In this document: in pieces, positions 8,223 through 16,440 of the stretch | Layout of the letters: each line of letters begins with the position of its first letter | Numbering within the stretch: the stretch's first letter is position 1 | Source: JBBSAT01 sp044223665 | GTDB taxonomy: Bacteria; Myxococcota_A; Polyangia; Polyangiales; Sandaracinaceae | Reading direction: 5' to 3' | Assembly: GCA_044223665.1 (NCBI GenBank) | Contig: JBGALT010000002.1 | Span: forward strand, 83,589 to 147,588 | DNA length: 64,000 nt | Translations under genes and position numbers: made by a program | The notes under the pieces: model-generated | The model's database searches: none | What the model was told of the DNA's origin: nothing | Seen by the model: the letters and a program-made list of their open reading frames with translations, nothing else

Positions 8223-10220
8223 ATGTTCGCAGTCGTCATCACCGAAAAGGGTGGCTCCCAGCGCAAGCTCGACTTCGACAAGACCGAAGTGACGATCGGC
8301 CGCGTCCAGGGCAACGACATCATCCTGCCCAAGGGAAACGTCAGTAAGCGGCACTCGCGCATCGTCCTCAAGGACAACCGCTTCATCGTCGTCGACCTCA
8401 AGAGCACCAACGGCACGTACGTCAACGGCCGCAAGATCACCTCGCCGCTCGTCGTGAAGGCGGGAGACAAGATCTACATCGGCGACTTCATCATCACGCT
8501 CGAAGAGCCCGCCGGCGGCGCCGTCGCTGCGAGTGGGGGCGGGGCGCCGGCAGCGATGCCGCCCTCGCCGATGAGCGCGCCTCCCGCGGGCGGCGGCTTC
8601 GGAGCCCCGCAGCAGCCCGGTGGCGGGTTCGGAACGGCGCCCGCCGGAGGCGGGTTCGGTGGTGGAGGTCCGCCGCCGCTCGCCGGAGGCGGGATGGGCG
8701 GGCCGCCGCCGATGCCGACCGCGGGGGGCATGGGCCCGCCGCCCTTGAGCCCGATGGGCGGCGGCATGGGCGCGCCGATCTCGGGAGGTGGAATGGGCGC
8801 GGAGCCGCGACCGCCGGCGCGATCGGCGCCGCCGCCGCCGCGTCCGATGGGCGGAGGTTTCGGCGCGCCGGCTCCCGTCGCCGCGCCCGCGCCGCCGCCG
8901 CTGCCGCGCAACGAGCAGCCTCCGTCGGAGCCGCCGCCGATGCCCGCGGGCGCCGATCGCTTCGCGCTCGACGAGGAGCCCGCCGAGGAGACCGCCGCGC
9001 CCTCGCCGCGCGTCGTCATGCCGGCTCCCCGCCCGAGCCCGAGCGGCCCCGTCGCGACCGGCCCGTCGCCGATGGCGGCCCGCGCCGAGCCGCCGCCGCC
9101 GATGCGCGCCGAAGCACCGCCCCCGGCGCGTGCGGCCGAGCCGCCGCGACCGGAGCCCATGCGCGCCGCGCCCGAGCCGGTGCGTGCCGCCGAGCCTGCC
9201 CGTGGCCCCGACACCGCGCGGCCGATCCTGGGCGGCGCCGCCGCCGCCCCGGCCGACGTCGTCCACGAGTTCCGCACGATCGAGCTCGGCCCCGAGGGCA
9301 TGGGCCCGCTGGGCGCGTTGCTCGAAGAGGTCGGCGTCCTCGAGATCGTCGTCGAGGGCACCAACGTCCTCGTCGACCGCGGCAGCGGTCTGGCCGCGTC
9401 CGGCCAGCGCTTCACGAGCGCGGACTCCGTCACGCGTGTCGCGCGTCATCTGCTCTCCCGCGCCCGCGTGAACCTCGACGGTGCGCACCCGGTCGCCGAA
9501 GCGACGCTGCCCGACGGCACGCACATCCTCGCGATCCTGCCGCCGGTCGCGGTCGGTGGCGCGCTCGTGGAGATCCGTCGGGTGGGTCGCCCGGGGCCCT
9601 CGGGCGAGTCGCTCGTCTCGTCGGGCATGCTCTCGGCCGACATGCTCCGCGCGCTGCGCTCGGCGATCGCCGTTCGCCGCAACATCGTGGTGATCGGTCC
9701 CTCGGATGCCGGCGTCTCGCAGCTCGTGAGCGCGCTGGCGGCGATGGGCGGCTCGGACGAGCGCCTGCTCGTCGTCGAGGCGACCAGCGAGCTGCCGATC
9801 GCGAACCCGCGGGCGGTGCGCTTGGCGGCCGCCGGAACCAGCTTCGCGGATCTGCTCACGCGCGCGAGCCGGCTCCGCGCCGACCGAGTGGTCGTGGACG
9901 GAGTGCGGGGCGGCGAGGCGCGCGAAGCGCTGGTGCTGGCCGCCTCGCGCGGCGCCGGGACGATCGTCGGCGTGCGCGCCGCGGCCGGCAACGCCGTTCT
10001 CGAGCACCTCGAGGCGCTGGCGTCGCTGGCCGGCGGCCGCGACGGCGTCGGTGCGCTCGTGCAGAGCTCGGTCCACCTCGTGGTCCGTCTCGCGCGCAGC
10101 GCGGACGGCTCGCGCCGCGTCGAGTCGATCGCCGAGGTCGGTGCCAGTGGCCTCACCGAGCTCTTCGAGCACGGCGAAGGCGGCTTCGCGAGCACCGGGC
10201 AGCCCCCGTCGTTCGCCTGA
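8223..10220 (+). CDS. FHA domain fused to a degenerate CpaF/VirB11-like ATPase
   Basis: The ATG at 8223 is chosen because GAGGACGAGGA lies directly upstream as a ribosome site. Of 665 residues, 1-95 are an FHA phosphopeptide-binding domain (TIGRVQGNDIILP, VSKRHSRIV, STNGTYVNGR). Residues about 100-335 are a Gly/Pro/Met/Ala-rich linker. Residues about 345-640 follow the plan of secretion ATPases (LPDGTHILAILPPVAVGG, LVEIRR). The nucleotide site is broken: the Walker A position reads GPSDAGVS where the family has GxxGxGKT, and the GEVRG segment reads DGVRG. It is probably a non-hydrolysing scaffold that responds to a kinase, but that is inference. It stands alone, before the ribD-like gene. Confidence 0.75.
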   Translation: MFAVVITEKGGSQRKLDFDKTEVTIGRVQGNDIILPKGNVSKRHSRIVLKDNRFIVVDLKSTNGTYVNGRKITSPLVVKAGDKIYIGDFIITLEEPAGGAVAASGGGAPAAMPPSPMSAPPAGGGFGAPQQPGGGFGTAPAGGGFGGGGPPPLAGGGMGGPPPMPTAGGMGPPPLSPMGGGMGAPISGGGMGAEPRPPARSAPPPPRPMGGGFGAPAPVAAPAPPPLPRNEQPPSEPPPMPAGADRFALDEEPAEETAAPSPRVVMPAPRPSPSGPVATGPSPMAARAEPPPPMRAEAPPPARAAEPPRPEPMRAAPEPVRAAEPARGPDTARPILGGAAAAPADVVHEFRTIELGPEGMGPLGALLEEVGVLEIVVEGTNVLVDRGSGLAASGQRFTSADSVTRVARHLLSRARVNLDGAHPVAEATLPDGTHILAILPPVAVGGALVEIRRVGRPGPSGESLVSSGMLSADMLRALRSAIAVRRNIVVIGPSDAGVSQLVSALAAMGGSDERLLVVEATSELPIANPRAVRLAAAGTSFADLLTRASRLRADRVVVDGVRGGEAREALVLAASRGAGTIVGVRAAAGNAVLEHLEALASLAGGRDGVGALVQSSVHLVVRLARSADGSRRVESIAEVGASGLTELFEHGEGGFASTGQPPSFA

Positions 10221-10338
10221 TCGATCCCGTCCCCATGGCGTGCGCGGGCGAGCCTCGCCCGCGATGCGCGTGCGATCCCGCGCTGGGCTCGTCCGCCGGC
10301 CGATCCACCGCGGCTTGCCCGAGCCCCGGACCGGCTCC

Positions 10339-10929
10339 ATGTCCGCTTCGATGACCTCGCACGACGACGCGATGCGCGCGGCGATCGCCGAGGCCGAGCG
10401 CGCGCGCGGCAAGACGGGCGACAATCCCTGGGTCGGCTGCGTGATCGTCGACGGCCACGGCCAGATCGTCGCCCGCGGGCACACCCAGGGTCCGGGCGAA
10501 GACCACGCCGAGATCGTCGCGATGCAGGACGCCGTGCGCCTCGGCATCTCGCTCGCGGAAGCGACCCTCTACTCGACCCTCGAGCCCTGCGCGTTCCACG
10601 GCCGCACGCCCGCGTGCGCGAAGGCCATCGTGACGCGCGGTGTGCGCCGGGTCGTCACCGGCATCCTCGATCCGAACCCACGCGTCGACGGCGTCGGGCT
10701 CTCGATGCTGCGCGAGGCCGGCGTCGAGGTGGTCCCGGACGTGTGCGCCGCCGAGATCACGCGGCAGCTCGCGCCGTGGATCTTCCGGTTCCATCCGCAC
10801 GAGCCGGCCCGCTTCGCCGCGGGCGTCGCCGAGCCCGAGCGGATGGCGATCCTCACCGCGCGCTACGGCGTCTCGGAAGCCGAGGTCCGCGAGGTGCTCG
10901 TGCGCGGGGGCTTCAGCCCGGGATCGTGA
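10339..10929 (+). CDS. ribD: RibD-type pyrimidine deaminase (deaminase domain only)
   Basis: The protein has 196 residues from the ATG at 10339 (MSASMTSHDD); an ATG at 10351 is an alternative. It has the zinc deaminase motifs HAEIVAMQDA and LEPCAFHGRTPACAKAI, then ITRGVRRVVTGILDPNPRVDG, all typical of the RibD deaminase domain, which converts the pyrimidine intermediate of riboflavin synthesis. The reductase half of bifunctional RibD is absent; instead there is a tail of about 50 residues with an acidic-basic helix (AEPERMAILTARYGVSEAEV). A separate reductase, or a different deaminase substrate, is therefore likely. Its 3' end overlaps the convergent gene at 10913 by 17 bp. Confidence 0.75.
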   Translation: MSASMTSHDDAMRAAIAEAERARGKTGDNPWVGCVIVDGHGQIVARGHTQGPGEDHAEIVAMQDAVRLGISLAEATLYSTLEPCAFHGRTPACAKAIVTRGVRRVVTGILDPNPRVDGVGLSMLREAGVEVVPDVCAAEITRQLAPWIFRFHPHEPARFAAGVAEPERMAILTARYGVSEAEVREVLVRGGFSPGS

Positions 10930-11560
10930 CGATCGGCCCCGCGAGCGAGGCGTCCACGTCGGGCTCGGCGATCGGCGCGCCCGCCACCAGGCGCACGGGC
11001 ACCACGCCGGACCAGCACGGGTGCAGGCGATCCTGGCCGAGATCGAGCGGGCCGCCCGCGCGGATCTTGGCCGAGGCGTGCCCGATCTCGATCGCGAGGA
11101 CCTGCGTCACGTCGAGCTCCCACTCGGCCGGCATGCGCGTCGCGAGGCTCCGCCCCTGCGCCATGCGGTCGACCAGGAGCGTCATCGCGTGCTGCTTCTC
11201 CTCGCGCGCCGTGACGAGGCGCGCGCCGCCCACGACGACGACGGAGCGGTAGTTCATCGAGTGGTGGAACGCCGTGCGCGCGAGCACGAGCCCGTCGAGC
11301 AGCATCACCGAGACCGAGAAGGGTGCACCCGCGGCGAGGGCGGCGAGCGAGCGATTCGCGCGCGCTCCGTGCACGTAGAGGATCTCGCCGCTGCGCGCGT
11401 AGGCCGTGGGCATGGAGAAGGGCACGCCCTCGTGCACGTACGCGAGGTGGCAGACGAGGGCCTCGTCGAGGATGGCGTGGACCACGTCGCGGTCGTAGCT
11501 CCCGCGCTCGGGGTGGCGGCGGAGCTCGGTCGCGGGGGTCGTCTCGTAGCGCTCGGTCAT
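10913..11560 (-). CDS. Pyridoxamine 5'-phosphate oxidase-like flavin-binding protein
   Basis: A 215-residue protein starting at the ATG at 11560 (MTERYETTPATELRRHPERG); an in-frame ATG at 11572 is possible. It has the split-barrel pattern of the family: HAILDEALVCHLAYV, VPFSMPTAYARSGEILYVHG, NRSLAALAAGAPFSVSVML, RSVVVVGGARLVTAREEK. Members bind FMN and some oxidise PNP/PMP; others bind related flavins or haem, so the substrate is open. It is transcribed divergently from a MocR-type regulator 66 bp away, an arrangement common for targets of such regulators, which supports a link to vitamin B6 or amino-acid metabolism. Confidence 0.7.
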   Translation of the reverse strand: MTERYETTPATELRRHPERGSYDRDVVHAILDEALVCHLAYVHEGVPFSMPTAYARSGEILYVHGARANRSLAALAAGAPFSVSVMLLDGLVLARTAFHHSMNYRSVVVVGGARLVTAREEKQHAMTLLVDRMAQGRSLATRMPAEWELDVTQVLAIEIGHASAKIRAGGPLDLGQDRLHPCWSGVVPVRLVAGAPIAEPDVDASLAGPIVTIPG

Positions 11561-11579
11561 GGGAACGAACATGACGGTG

Positions 11580-11626
11580 ACTGGAGGGACGAAACCATCC
11601 AGAATGCTCGAAGAAGGCACTCCAGT
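11580..11626. promoter_or_regulatory. Candidate MocR operator in the divergent promoter
   Basis: ACTGGAG at 11580-11586 is inverted as CTCCAGT at 11620-11626, and a further half-like ATCCAG lies between them. The sites fill the gap between the oxidase-like gene and the regulator gene, the usual place for autoregulation by this family. Binding is inferred. Confidence 0.4.
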
Positions 11627-13095
11627 TGTCCCGCCCCTCTCGCCCGATCGCGCTCGACCCGCAGGACCTCGTGGCCACGAGAGGCCCGAGCCTCGCGGCG
11701 CGCGTGGCGAGCCTCGTCGTGGCCGAGATCCGCCGCGGGCGGCTGGCGGCCGGCCAGCGCTTGCCGGGCACGCGCTCGCTCGCGCGCTCGCTCGAGGTCG
11801 ATCGCGAGACGGTGGTGCGCGCGTTCGCCGAGCTGGTCGCGGAGGGATGGCTCGAGGCGAGGCCGCAGTCGGGCACCTTCGTCGCCTCGGCGCTGCCCGA
11901 GCGTGCCGTCGGGCGCGCCGAGGGGGCGCGCAGGGCCGTCGCCGCACGCGCGGCGTTCCCGCGCTCGACGGTGCGTGCGATCGAGCCGGAGCGCGCTCCC
12001 GCCGGCGCGGTCTACCTCGGCGGCGGCGTGCCGGACGTGCGCCTCGTCCCTCGCGAGGCCTTCGCGCGCGCGTATCGCCGGATCCTGCGCACCTCGCCGC
12101 GCACGCGCCTCGACTACGGCGATGCGCGCGGCGAGCCGACGCTGCGGCGCGCGCTCCGCGCGATGCTGGCCGAGGATCGCGCGATCGCGACCGACGACGA
12201 GGGCCTGCTCGTGACGCAGGGCAGCCAGCACGCGGTCGATCTCGTGGCGCGCGCGCTCGTGCGGCCCGGCGACCGCGTCGCGATCGAGGATCCCGGCTAC
12301 GTGCCGATCCGCGAGACCTTCCGCCTCGCGGGCGCGACGCTCGTGCCCATCCCGGTCGATGCGCGCGGGCTCGACGTCGCGGCGCTCGAGCGCGCATGCC
12401 ACGAGGCGCCGATCCGGCTCGTGGTCGTGACGCCGCACCACCAGTACCCGACGATGGCGGTGATGGCGCCGGAGCGCCGCGCCGCGCTGCTGGCCCTCGC
12501 GCGCACGCGCCGCTTCGCGATCGTGGAAGACGACTACGATCACGAGTTCCACTTCGAGGGGCGGCCCGTGCTGCCGATCGCCAGCGCCGACGTGCACGGC
12601 TCGGTCATCTACGTCGGCTCGCTCTCGAAGATGCTCGCGCCCGGGCTCCGCCTCGGGTTCGTGGTGCCGCCGCGCGATCTGCTCGCCTCGCTCGTGAGCG
12701 TGCGCTTCGCCTCGGACCGCCAGGGCGATCACGCGAAGGAGGCCGCGGTCGCGAGCCTGATCGAGGACGGCGAGCTCGCGCGCCACGTGCGCCGCGCGCG
12801 GCGCGTCTACCTCGGCCGGCGAGACTTCCTGCGCGAGGGCCTCGTGCGTGCGCTGGGCGAGCGCGTGTCGATCGAGGAGCGCTCGGGCGGCCTCGCGCTC
12901 TGGGCGCGCGTCGAGGGCGATCTCGCAGGGCTCCGGCGCCGCACGCTCGAGCGCGGCGTGTTCTTCTTCATCGGGCGCGACTTCACCCACGATCGCCGCC
13001 CGCTGCCCTACGCCCGCTTCGGGTTCGGCTCGCTCGACGAGCGCGAGCTCGGGCGCGCGCTCGCGGTGCTGGCGCGCGCGGCCCGCGCGCGATGA
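11626..13095 (+). CDS. MocR/PdxR-type GntR regulator with aminotransferase domain
   Basis: A 489-residue protein with a TTG start at 11626. Residues about 20-85 are a GntR winged helix (LAARVASLVVAEIRRGRLA, LPGTRSLARSLEVDRETVVR). Residues about 120-489 are a fold-type I aminotransferase domain: YLGGGVPDVRLVPREAF, LDYGDARGEPTLRRAL, TQGSQHAVDLVARAL, EDDYDHEFHFEG, and the PLP-lysine motif YVGSLSKMLAPGLRLGF. MocR proteins sense PLP or an amino compound and control a neighbouring gene, here most likely the divergent flavin-binding gene. The gene ends 7 bp before the convergent lipoprotein gene. Confidence 0.85.
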   Translation: MSRPSRPIALDPQDLVATRGPSLAARVASLVVAEIRRGRLAAGQRLPGTRSLARSLEVDRETVVRAFAELVAEGWLEARPQSGTFVASALPERAVGRAEGARRAVAARAAFPRSTVRAIEPERAPAGAVYLGGGVPDVRLVPREAFARAYRRILRTSPRTRLDYGDARGEPTLRRALRAMLAEDRAIATDDEGLLVTQGSQHAVDLVARALVRPGDRVAIEDPGYVPIRETFRLAGATLVPIPVDARGLDVAALERACHEAPIRLVVVTPHHQYPTMAVMAPERRAALLALARTRRFAIVEDDYDHEFHFEGRPVLPIASADVHGSVIYVGSLSKMLAPGLRLGFVVPPRDLLASLVSVRFASDRQGDHAKEAAVASLIEDGELARHVRRARRVYLGRRDFLREGLVRALGERVSIEERSGGLALWARVEGDLAGLRRRTLERGVFFFIGRDFTHDRRPLPYARFGFGSLDERELGRALAVLARAARAR

Positions 13096-13101
13096 AGGGC
13101 G

Positions 13102-14106
13102 TCAGGGCGCTGGGCGGTCGAAGCTCGCCACGTCGAGCAGGATGTCCGTCTCGCAGATGCGCGTCACGCCGCCGCTCGCATGTCCGTCGGGATCGACCTG
13201 CACACCGAAAGTGTAGCCGCCCGGGTCGAGCGCGCAGTTCGGTGTGTAGGTCCCGTGCAGCGCCCCGAGCGGTGCGCTCGCGTCCACGAGCCACGCGTCG
13301 AGGAAGCCGAAGTCGTTGCGGCGCAGGTAGGCGGGGAAGCCCTCGTCGAACGCCCCGTCCTCGGTGATCAGCTCGGCCATGATCTGGATGTCGAGCGCCG
13401 GCTGATCGGGCGAGGGGATGCGGCAGACCAGGAAGCCGTCGTCGTAGACGATGCGCACGCGGACGGTCGTGTCCGGGAGCAGCTCCGGGTACAGGTTGGG
13501 CGGGCGCTCGCGGTGGTAGAGGAAGGGCGCGGTGAAGTCGGTGACGGGCAGCCCCTCGAGCACGGCGCGCGGCGTGAACGCGGTGTTCGTGCCGCAGGGC
13601 GCGTCCATCGACTCGAGGAGGATCGCCGAGACGGGCACGTCGGGGCACGAGTCGCGCACGGTGCAGGCGAGGCCACTCGCGGCGCACACGCACTCGTTGC
13701 ACTGGTCACTCGACGGGAAGCGCTCGCCGTAGGCGTGCATCACGCCGGCGTAGGTGCAGCCGCCGATCGAGTCGAAGCAGCGGCGCACCGTGCACGTCTC
13801 CTGACCATCGGCGCCGCACTCGCAGAAGTTGCAGGCGTCGCCTGCCGGATAGCGCTCGCCCACCGGATGCGTGCAGGTGGCCGGCGCGTCGCGCCCTCCG
13901 GCGTCCAGACCGACGTCGTCGCTCGCAGCGGCGTCGGTCCCGGCGTCGGAGCCCGCGTCGGGCGTGACGGCGTCCGGCGCAGCGGCATCGCGCGCCGTCG
14001 ACGTCGTCGCGCAGCTACAGCCGGCGAGCGCCGAGACGGTGACGAGCGTGGCGGCGGCGAGGAGCCACGTCGTTGCGTCGGACCGGAGCGCGAAGCGTGA
14101 AAGCAT
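13102..14106 (-). CDS. Cys-rich putative lipoprotein
   Basis: A 334-residue protein with signal peptide WLLAAATLVTVSALAGC, lipobox LAGC near residue 30, followed by an Asp/Ala-rich linker (DAAAPDAVTPDAGSDAG). Residues about 78-140 hold two Cys-rich modules, GERYPAGDACNFCECGADG and GERFPSSDQCNECVCAASG, each followed by C-T-V-R; they look like short VWC-type modules. The C-terminal 190 residues have no recognised domain (YLRRNDFGFLDAWLVDAS). It is probably surface-exposed and disulfide-rich. Its start is close to the divergent hydrolase gene. Confidence 0.6.
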   Translation of the reverse strand: MLSRFALRSDATTWLLAAATLVTVSALAGCSCATTSTARDAAAPDAVTPDAGSDAGTDAAASDDVGLDAGGRDAPATCTHPVGERYPAGDACNFCECGADGQETCTVRRCFDSIGGCTYAGVMHAYGERFPSSDQCNECVCAASGLACTVRDSCPDVPVSAILLESMDAPCGTNTAFTPRAVLEGLPVTDFTAPFLYHRERPPNLYPELLPDTTVRVRIVYDDGFLVCRIPSPDQPALDIQIMAELITEDGAFDEGFPAYLRRNDFGFLDAWLVDASAPLGALHGTYTPNCALDPGGYTFGVQVDPDGHASGGVTRICETDILLDVASFDRPAP

Positions 14107-14162
14107 GGCCCCATGATGGACCGCGCGGGACGAGGGCGCCCGTCTCGCGTACGCTCGCCTGC

Positions 14163-14897
14163 GTGGAGGTCTCGCGCACGCACGCGCTCGTCCCGGCGAG
14201 CGCCGGGACCGTCCGCTCGCTCGTGATCGCGCCGCTCGCGCCGGGGCCCCATCCGGCCGTCCTCTTCTACTCGGACATCTTCCAGCTCACGGCGCCGCAC
14301 GAGCGGCTCGCGACGCGCCTCGCGCGCGAGGGCTACGTGGTCGTCGCGCCGGAGCTCTATGGTCGCTTCGAGCCGGCCGGGACGGTCCTCGACTTCGAGC
14401 GCGACCGACAGCGCGCGCTCGACGACGCAGCGCGCGTGCGCGTCGAGGACGTCGATGCCGATCGCGCCGCGCTGCTCGAGCACCTCGTCGGGCGAGCCGA
14501 CGTCGATCCGAAGCGGCTGTTCGCGGCGGGCTTCTGCTTCGGTGGGCACCTGGCCTTCCGGGCCGCCTACGAGCCGCGCATCCGCGCCGTGACGTGCTTC
14601 TATCCGACGACCGTCCACCTCGAGACGCTCGGGGCCTCGCCGCGTGTCGACACGCTCTCGCGCGCCGCCGAGCTGCGCGCGCCGCTCTTGCTCGTCTGGG
14701 GCGCCCGCGATCCTCACATCCCGCTCGAGGGGCGGGTGAAGATCGAGCGCGCGCTGAGCGAGGCCGGGGCGCGCAGCACAGACCGCGTCTTCGATGCCGA
14801 GCACGCCTTCATGCGGGACGTCGGCCCGCGCTTCCAGCCCCAGGCCACCGACGAGGCCTTCGCGGCGATGCTCGCGCACTTCGCCCAGGCGCGCTGA
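14163..14897 (+). CDS. Dienelactone hydrolase family protein
   Basis: A GTG at 14163 (VEVSRTHALVPASAG) gives a 244-residue protein of the usual length for the family. The catalytic triad is visible: nucleophile Cys in GFCFGGHLAF, Asp in VWGARDPHIP, and His in DAEHAFMRD. PAVLFYSDIFQLT and VVVAPELYGRF are typical early strands. It lacks a signal peptide, so it should be cytoplasmic, and hydrolyse a lactone or ester; the natural substrate is not indicated by the neighbours. It ends 6 bp before a convergent lipoprotein gene. Confidence 0.8.
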   Translation: MEVSRTHALVPASAGTVRSLVIAPLAPGPHPAVLFYSDIFQLTAPHERLATRLAREGYVVVAPELYGRFEPAGTVLDFERDRQRALDDAARVRVEDVDADRAALLEHLVGRADVDPKRLFAAGFCFGGHLAFRAAYEPRIRAVTCFYPTTVHLETLGASPRVDTLSRAAELRAPLLLVWGARDPHIPLEGRVKIERALSEAGARSTDRVFDAEHAFMRDVGPRFQPQATDEAFAAMLAHFAQAR

Positions 14898-14903
14898 ACG
14901 CTC

Positions 14904-15458
14904 TCAGGGGCCGACGTCGTCGCAGACGAGCACGAGCCCGAGCAGCGCCAGCGCGAGGGTGGGCTCGGTGTCGGGCGGCACGACCTCGACGGCGGGGAGC
15001 TCGGCGTCGCTCGGGGTGACGCGACCGCTCTCGAGCACCCACTGCGTCGGGCCGCTCGTCGTCATCGTGGGCCCGACGATGGCGAGGCCGGACGCGGCGC
15101 CATCGGGGAGCACGATCGCGAAGCCGCCGTCGGCCTCCACGGCCCGCGCGACCAGCTCTCCCTCGCGCTCGAGCGCGCCGTCGTCGGTCATCCGCGTCGC
15201 GCCGCAGCGCGCGCCCACCAGCGAGCCGTCGACGTCGAGCTCGACGTAGAGCGGCGCCTGCGTCCCCGCCCGCGCGACGGCGTCGGTGGCCGGAACCGAG
15301 CGGAGGACGAAGGCGCCGTGCCCGGCGAACGGCGCGGCCACGGTCTCGCTCGGAGGTGGCGTCGGCGTCGGCGTCGTCGATGCGACGGGCGCGGGCGCTC
15401 GGGCCGCGCCACATCCCGCGAGCGCGAGGCCCAGGGCGAGCGTGCGCAGATCAGCCAT
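14904..15458 (-). CDS. Small putative lipoprotein
   Basis: A 184-residue protein starting MADLRTLALGLALAGCG, with lipobox LAGC at about residue 16 and a Pro/Thr linker. The rest has Val/Gly/Ala-rich strands (FVLRSVPATDAVARAG, LYVELDVDGSLVGARC) and no recognised domain. Its ATG lies inside the end of the SUI1-like gene (8-bp overlap), so the two are probably translationally coupled. Confidence 0.55.
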   Translation of the reverse strand: MADLRTLALGLALAGCGAARAPAPVASTTPTPTPPPSETVAAPFAGHGAFVLRSVPATDAVARAGTQAPLYVELDVDGSLVGARCGATRMTDDGALEREGELVARAVEADGGFAIVLPDGAASGLAIVGPTMTTSGPTQWVLESGRVTPSDAELPAVEVVPPDTEPTLALALLGLVLVCDDVGP

Positions 15459-15801
15459 GGGCCATCACGATCTTCTTGGCGCCGCGCGCCTCGAGCCAGG
15501 CCTTGACGCGATCGCCCACGTCGCCCTGAACGACGATCGTGTCGTCCTCGACCGTCGCGCCACAGCCCAGCGCCTTCTTCAGCTCGCGACAGAACGTCTC
15601 CCGATGCGCGGCGCGTACGCCGGCGACGATCGACACGGTCTTGCCCCCGCGGCCCTTGCGCGAGCGCGACACGACGACCTTCGGCTCGAACGCGTCGCTC
15701 GGTGCGGCGTCCTTCTTCGGCTCGGGCACCGGCCCGCGTCCGGCGGGCAGCGCGGCCTTCAGTCCCTCGAGCGCGGCGAACGGGCTCTTTCCCTGGCTCA
15801 T
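15451..15801 (-). CDS. SUI1/eIF1-family (YciH-like) translation factor
   Basis: The ATG at 15801 (MSQGKSPFAALEGLKAALPA) gives a 116-residue protein; the upstream extension is not conserved-looking. The C-terminal 75 residues have the SUI1 pattern: VVVSRSRKGRGGKTVSIVAG, then LKKALGCGATVEDDTIVVQG and DRVKAWLEARGAKKIV. Bacterial YciH-type proteins resemble eIF1 and are thought to influence start-codon discrimination. The N-terminal 35 residues are charged linker. It overlaps the following lipoprotein gene, an odd pairing of a cytoplasmic factor with an envelope protein. Confidence 0.8.
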   Translation of the reverse strand: MSQGKSPFAALEGLKAALPAGRGPVPEPKKDAAPSDAFEPKVVVSRSRKGRGGKTVSIVAGVRAAHRETFCRELKKALGCGATVEDDTIVVQGDVGDRVKAWLEARGAKKIVMAHG

Positions 15802-15848
15802 CGACGCCGATCCTGGCGCCGCAGCGCGCGATCGTCCATGCACCGCTC

Positions 15849-16400
15849 GTGCGCATCCTCCGGGCACTCCTGCTGGCCTTCGCGGCCCTCGCGGCCCTCG
15901 CCGCGCTGGGCGCGCTCGCGCTCTACTCCTCGCAGCCCTCTTCGTACGCGTTCTCGCGCACGGTCGTCGTCCCGGGCTCGCCCGCCGCCGTCCACGCCCA
16001 CCTCGACGACCTGCGCGCCCTCGCGGCGTGGGAGCCCTGGCCGGCGACCGATCCCTCGCGGCCGCCGCGGGTCACCTTCTCCCAGCCGGCGGCCGGGGTC
16101 GGCGCGTGGATGGATCGCCGTGATCACCGCGGCGATGGCGCTCGAACGACGATCGTCTCCATCACCGCCGACCGCGTCGAGATGCGGAACGAGACGAGCG
16201 GCGGGCTCGGCCAGGGGCGCTCGACGCAGTCGTTCGACCTTCGTGAGGTCCCGAGCGGCACCGAGGTGACGTGGACCTTCGCGGGCGAGCTCTCCGGGCT
16301 CGGCCGGATGCTCTGGCCCTTCGTCGGCCTCGAGGCGCGCGTGACGCCCTACATGGAGCGGGCGCTCGCTCGTCTACGCGCCAGCGCGACGGAGAGCTGA
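15849..16400 (+). CDS. SRPBCC-family protein with an N-terminal membrane anchor
   Basis: A GTG at 15849 (VRILRALLLAFAALAALAAL) opens directly into a hydrophobic helix, giving 183 residues. The remainder fits the START/SRPBCC ligand-binding fold often named polyketide cyclase: VVVPGSPAAVHAHLDDLRAL, WEPWPATDP, then STQSFDLREVPSGTEVTWTF and a C-terminal long helix MERALARLRA. The function is probably binding or sequestering a hydrophobic ligand at the membrane. It lies divergent to the SUI1-like gene and just upstream of the kinase gene, but the 40-bp gap gives no strong sign of an operon. Confidence 0.65.
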   Translation: MRILRALLLAFAALAALAALGALALYSSQPSSYAFSRTVVVPGSPAAVHAHLDDLRALAAWEPWPATDPSRPPRVTFSQPAAGVGAWMDRRDHRGDGARTTIVSITADRVEMRNETSGGLGQGRSTQSFDLREVPSGTEVTWTFAGELSGLGRMLWPFVGLEARVTPYMERALARLRASATES

Positions 16401-16440
16401 CGCGCGCGAGCATCGCGCGGGAGGCGACGCTCGCGCGCGG

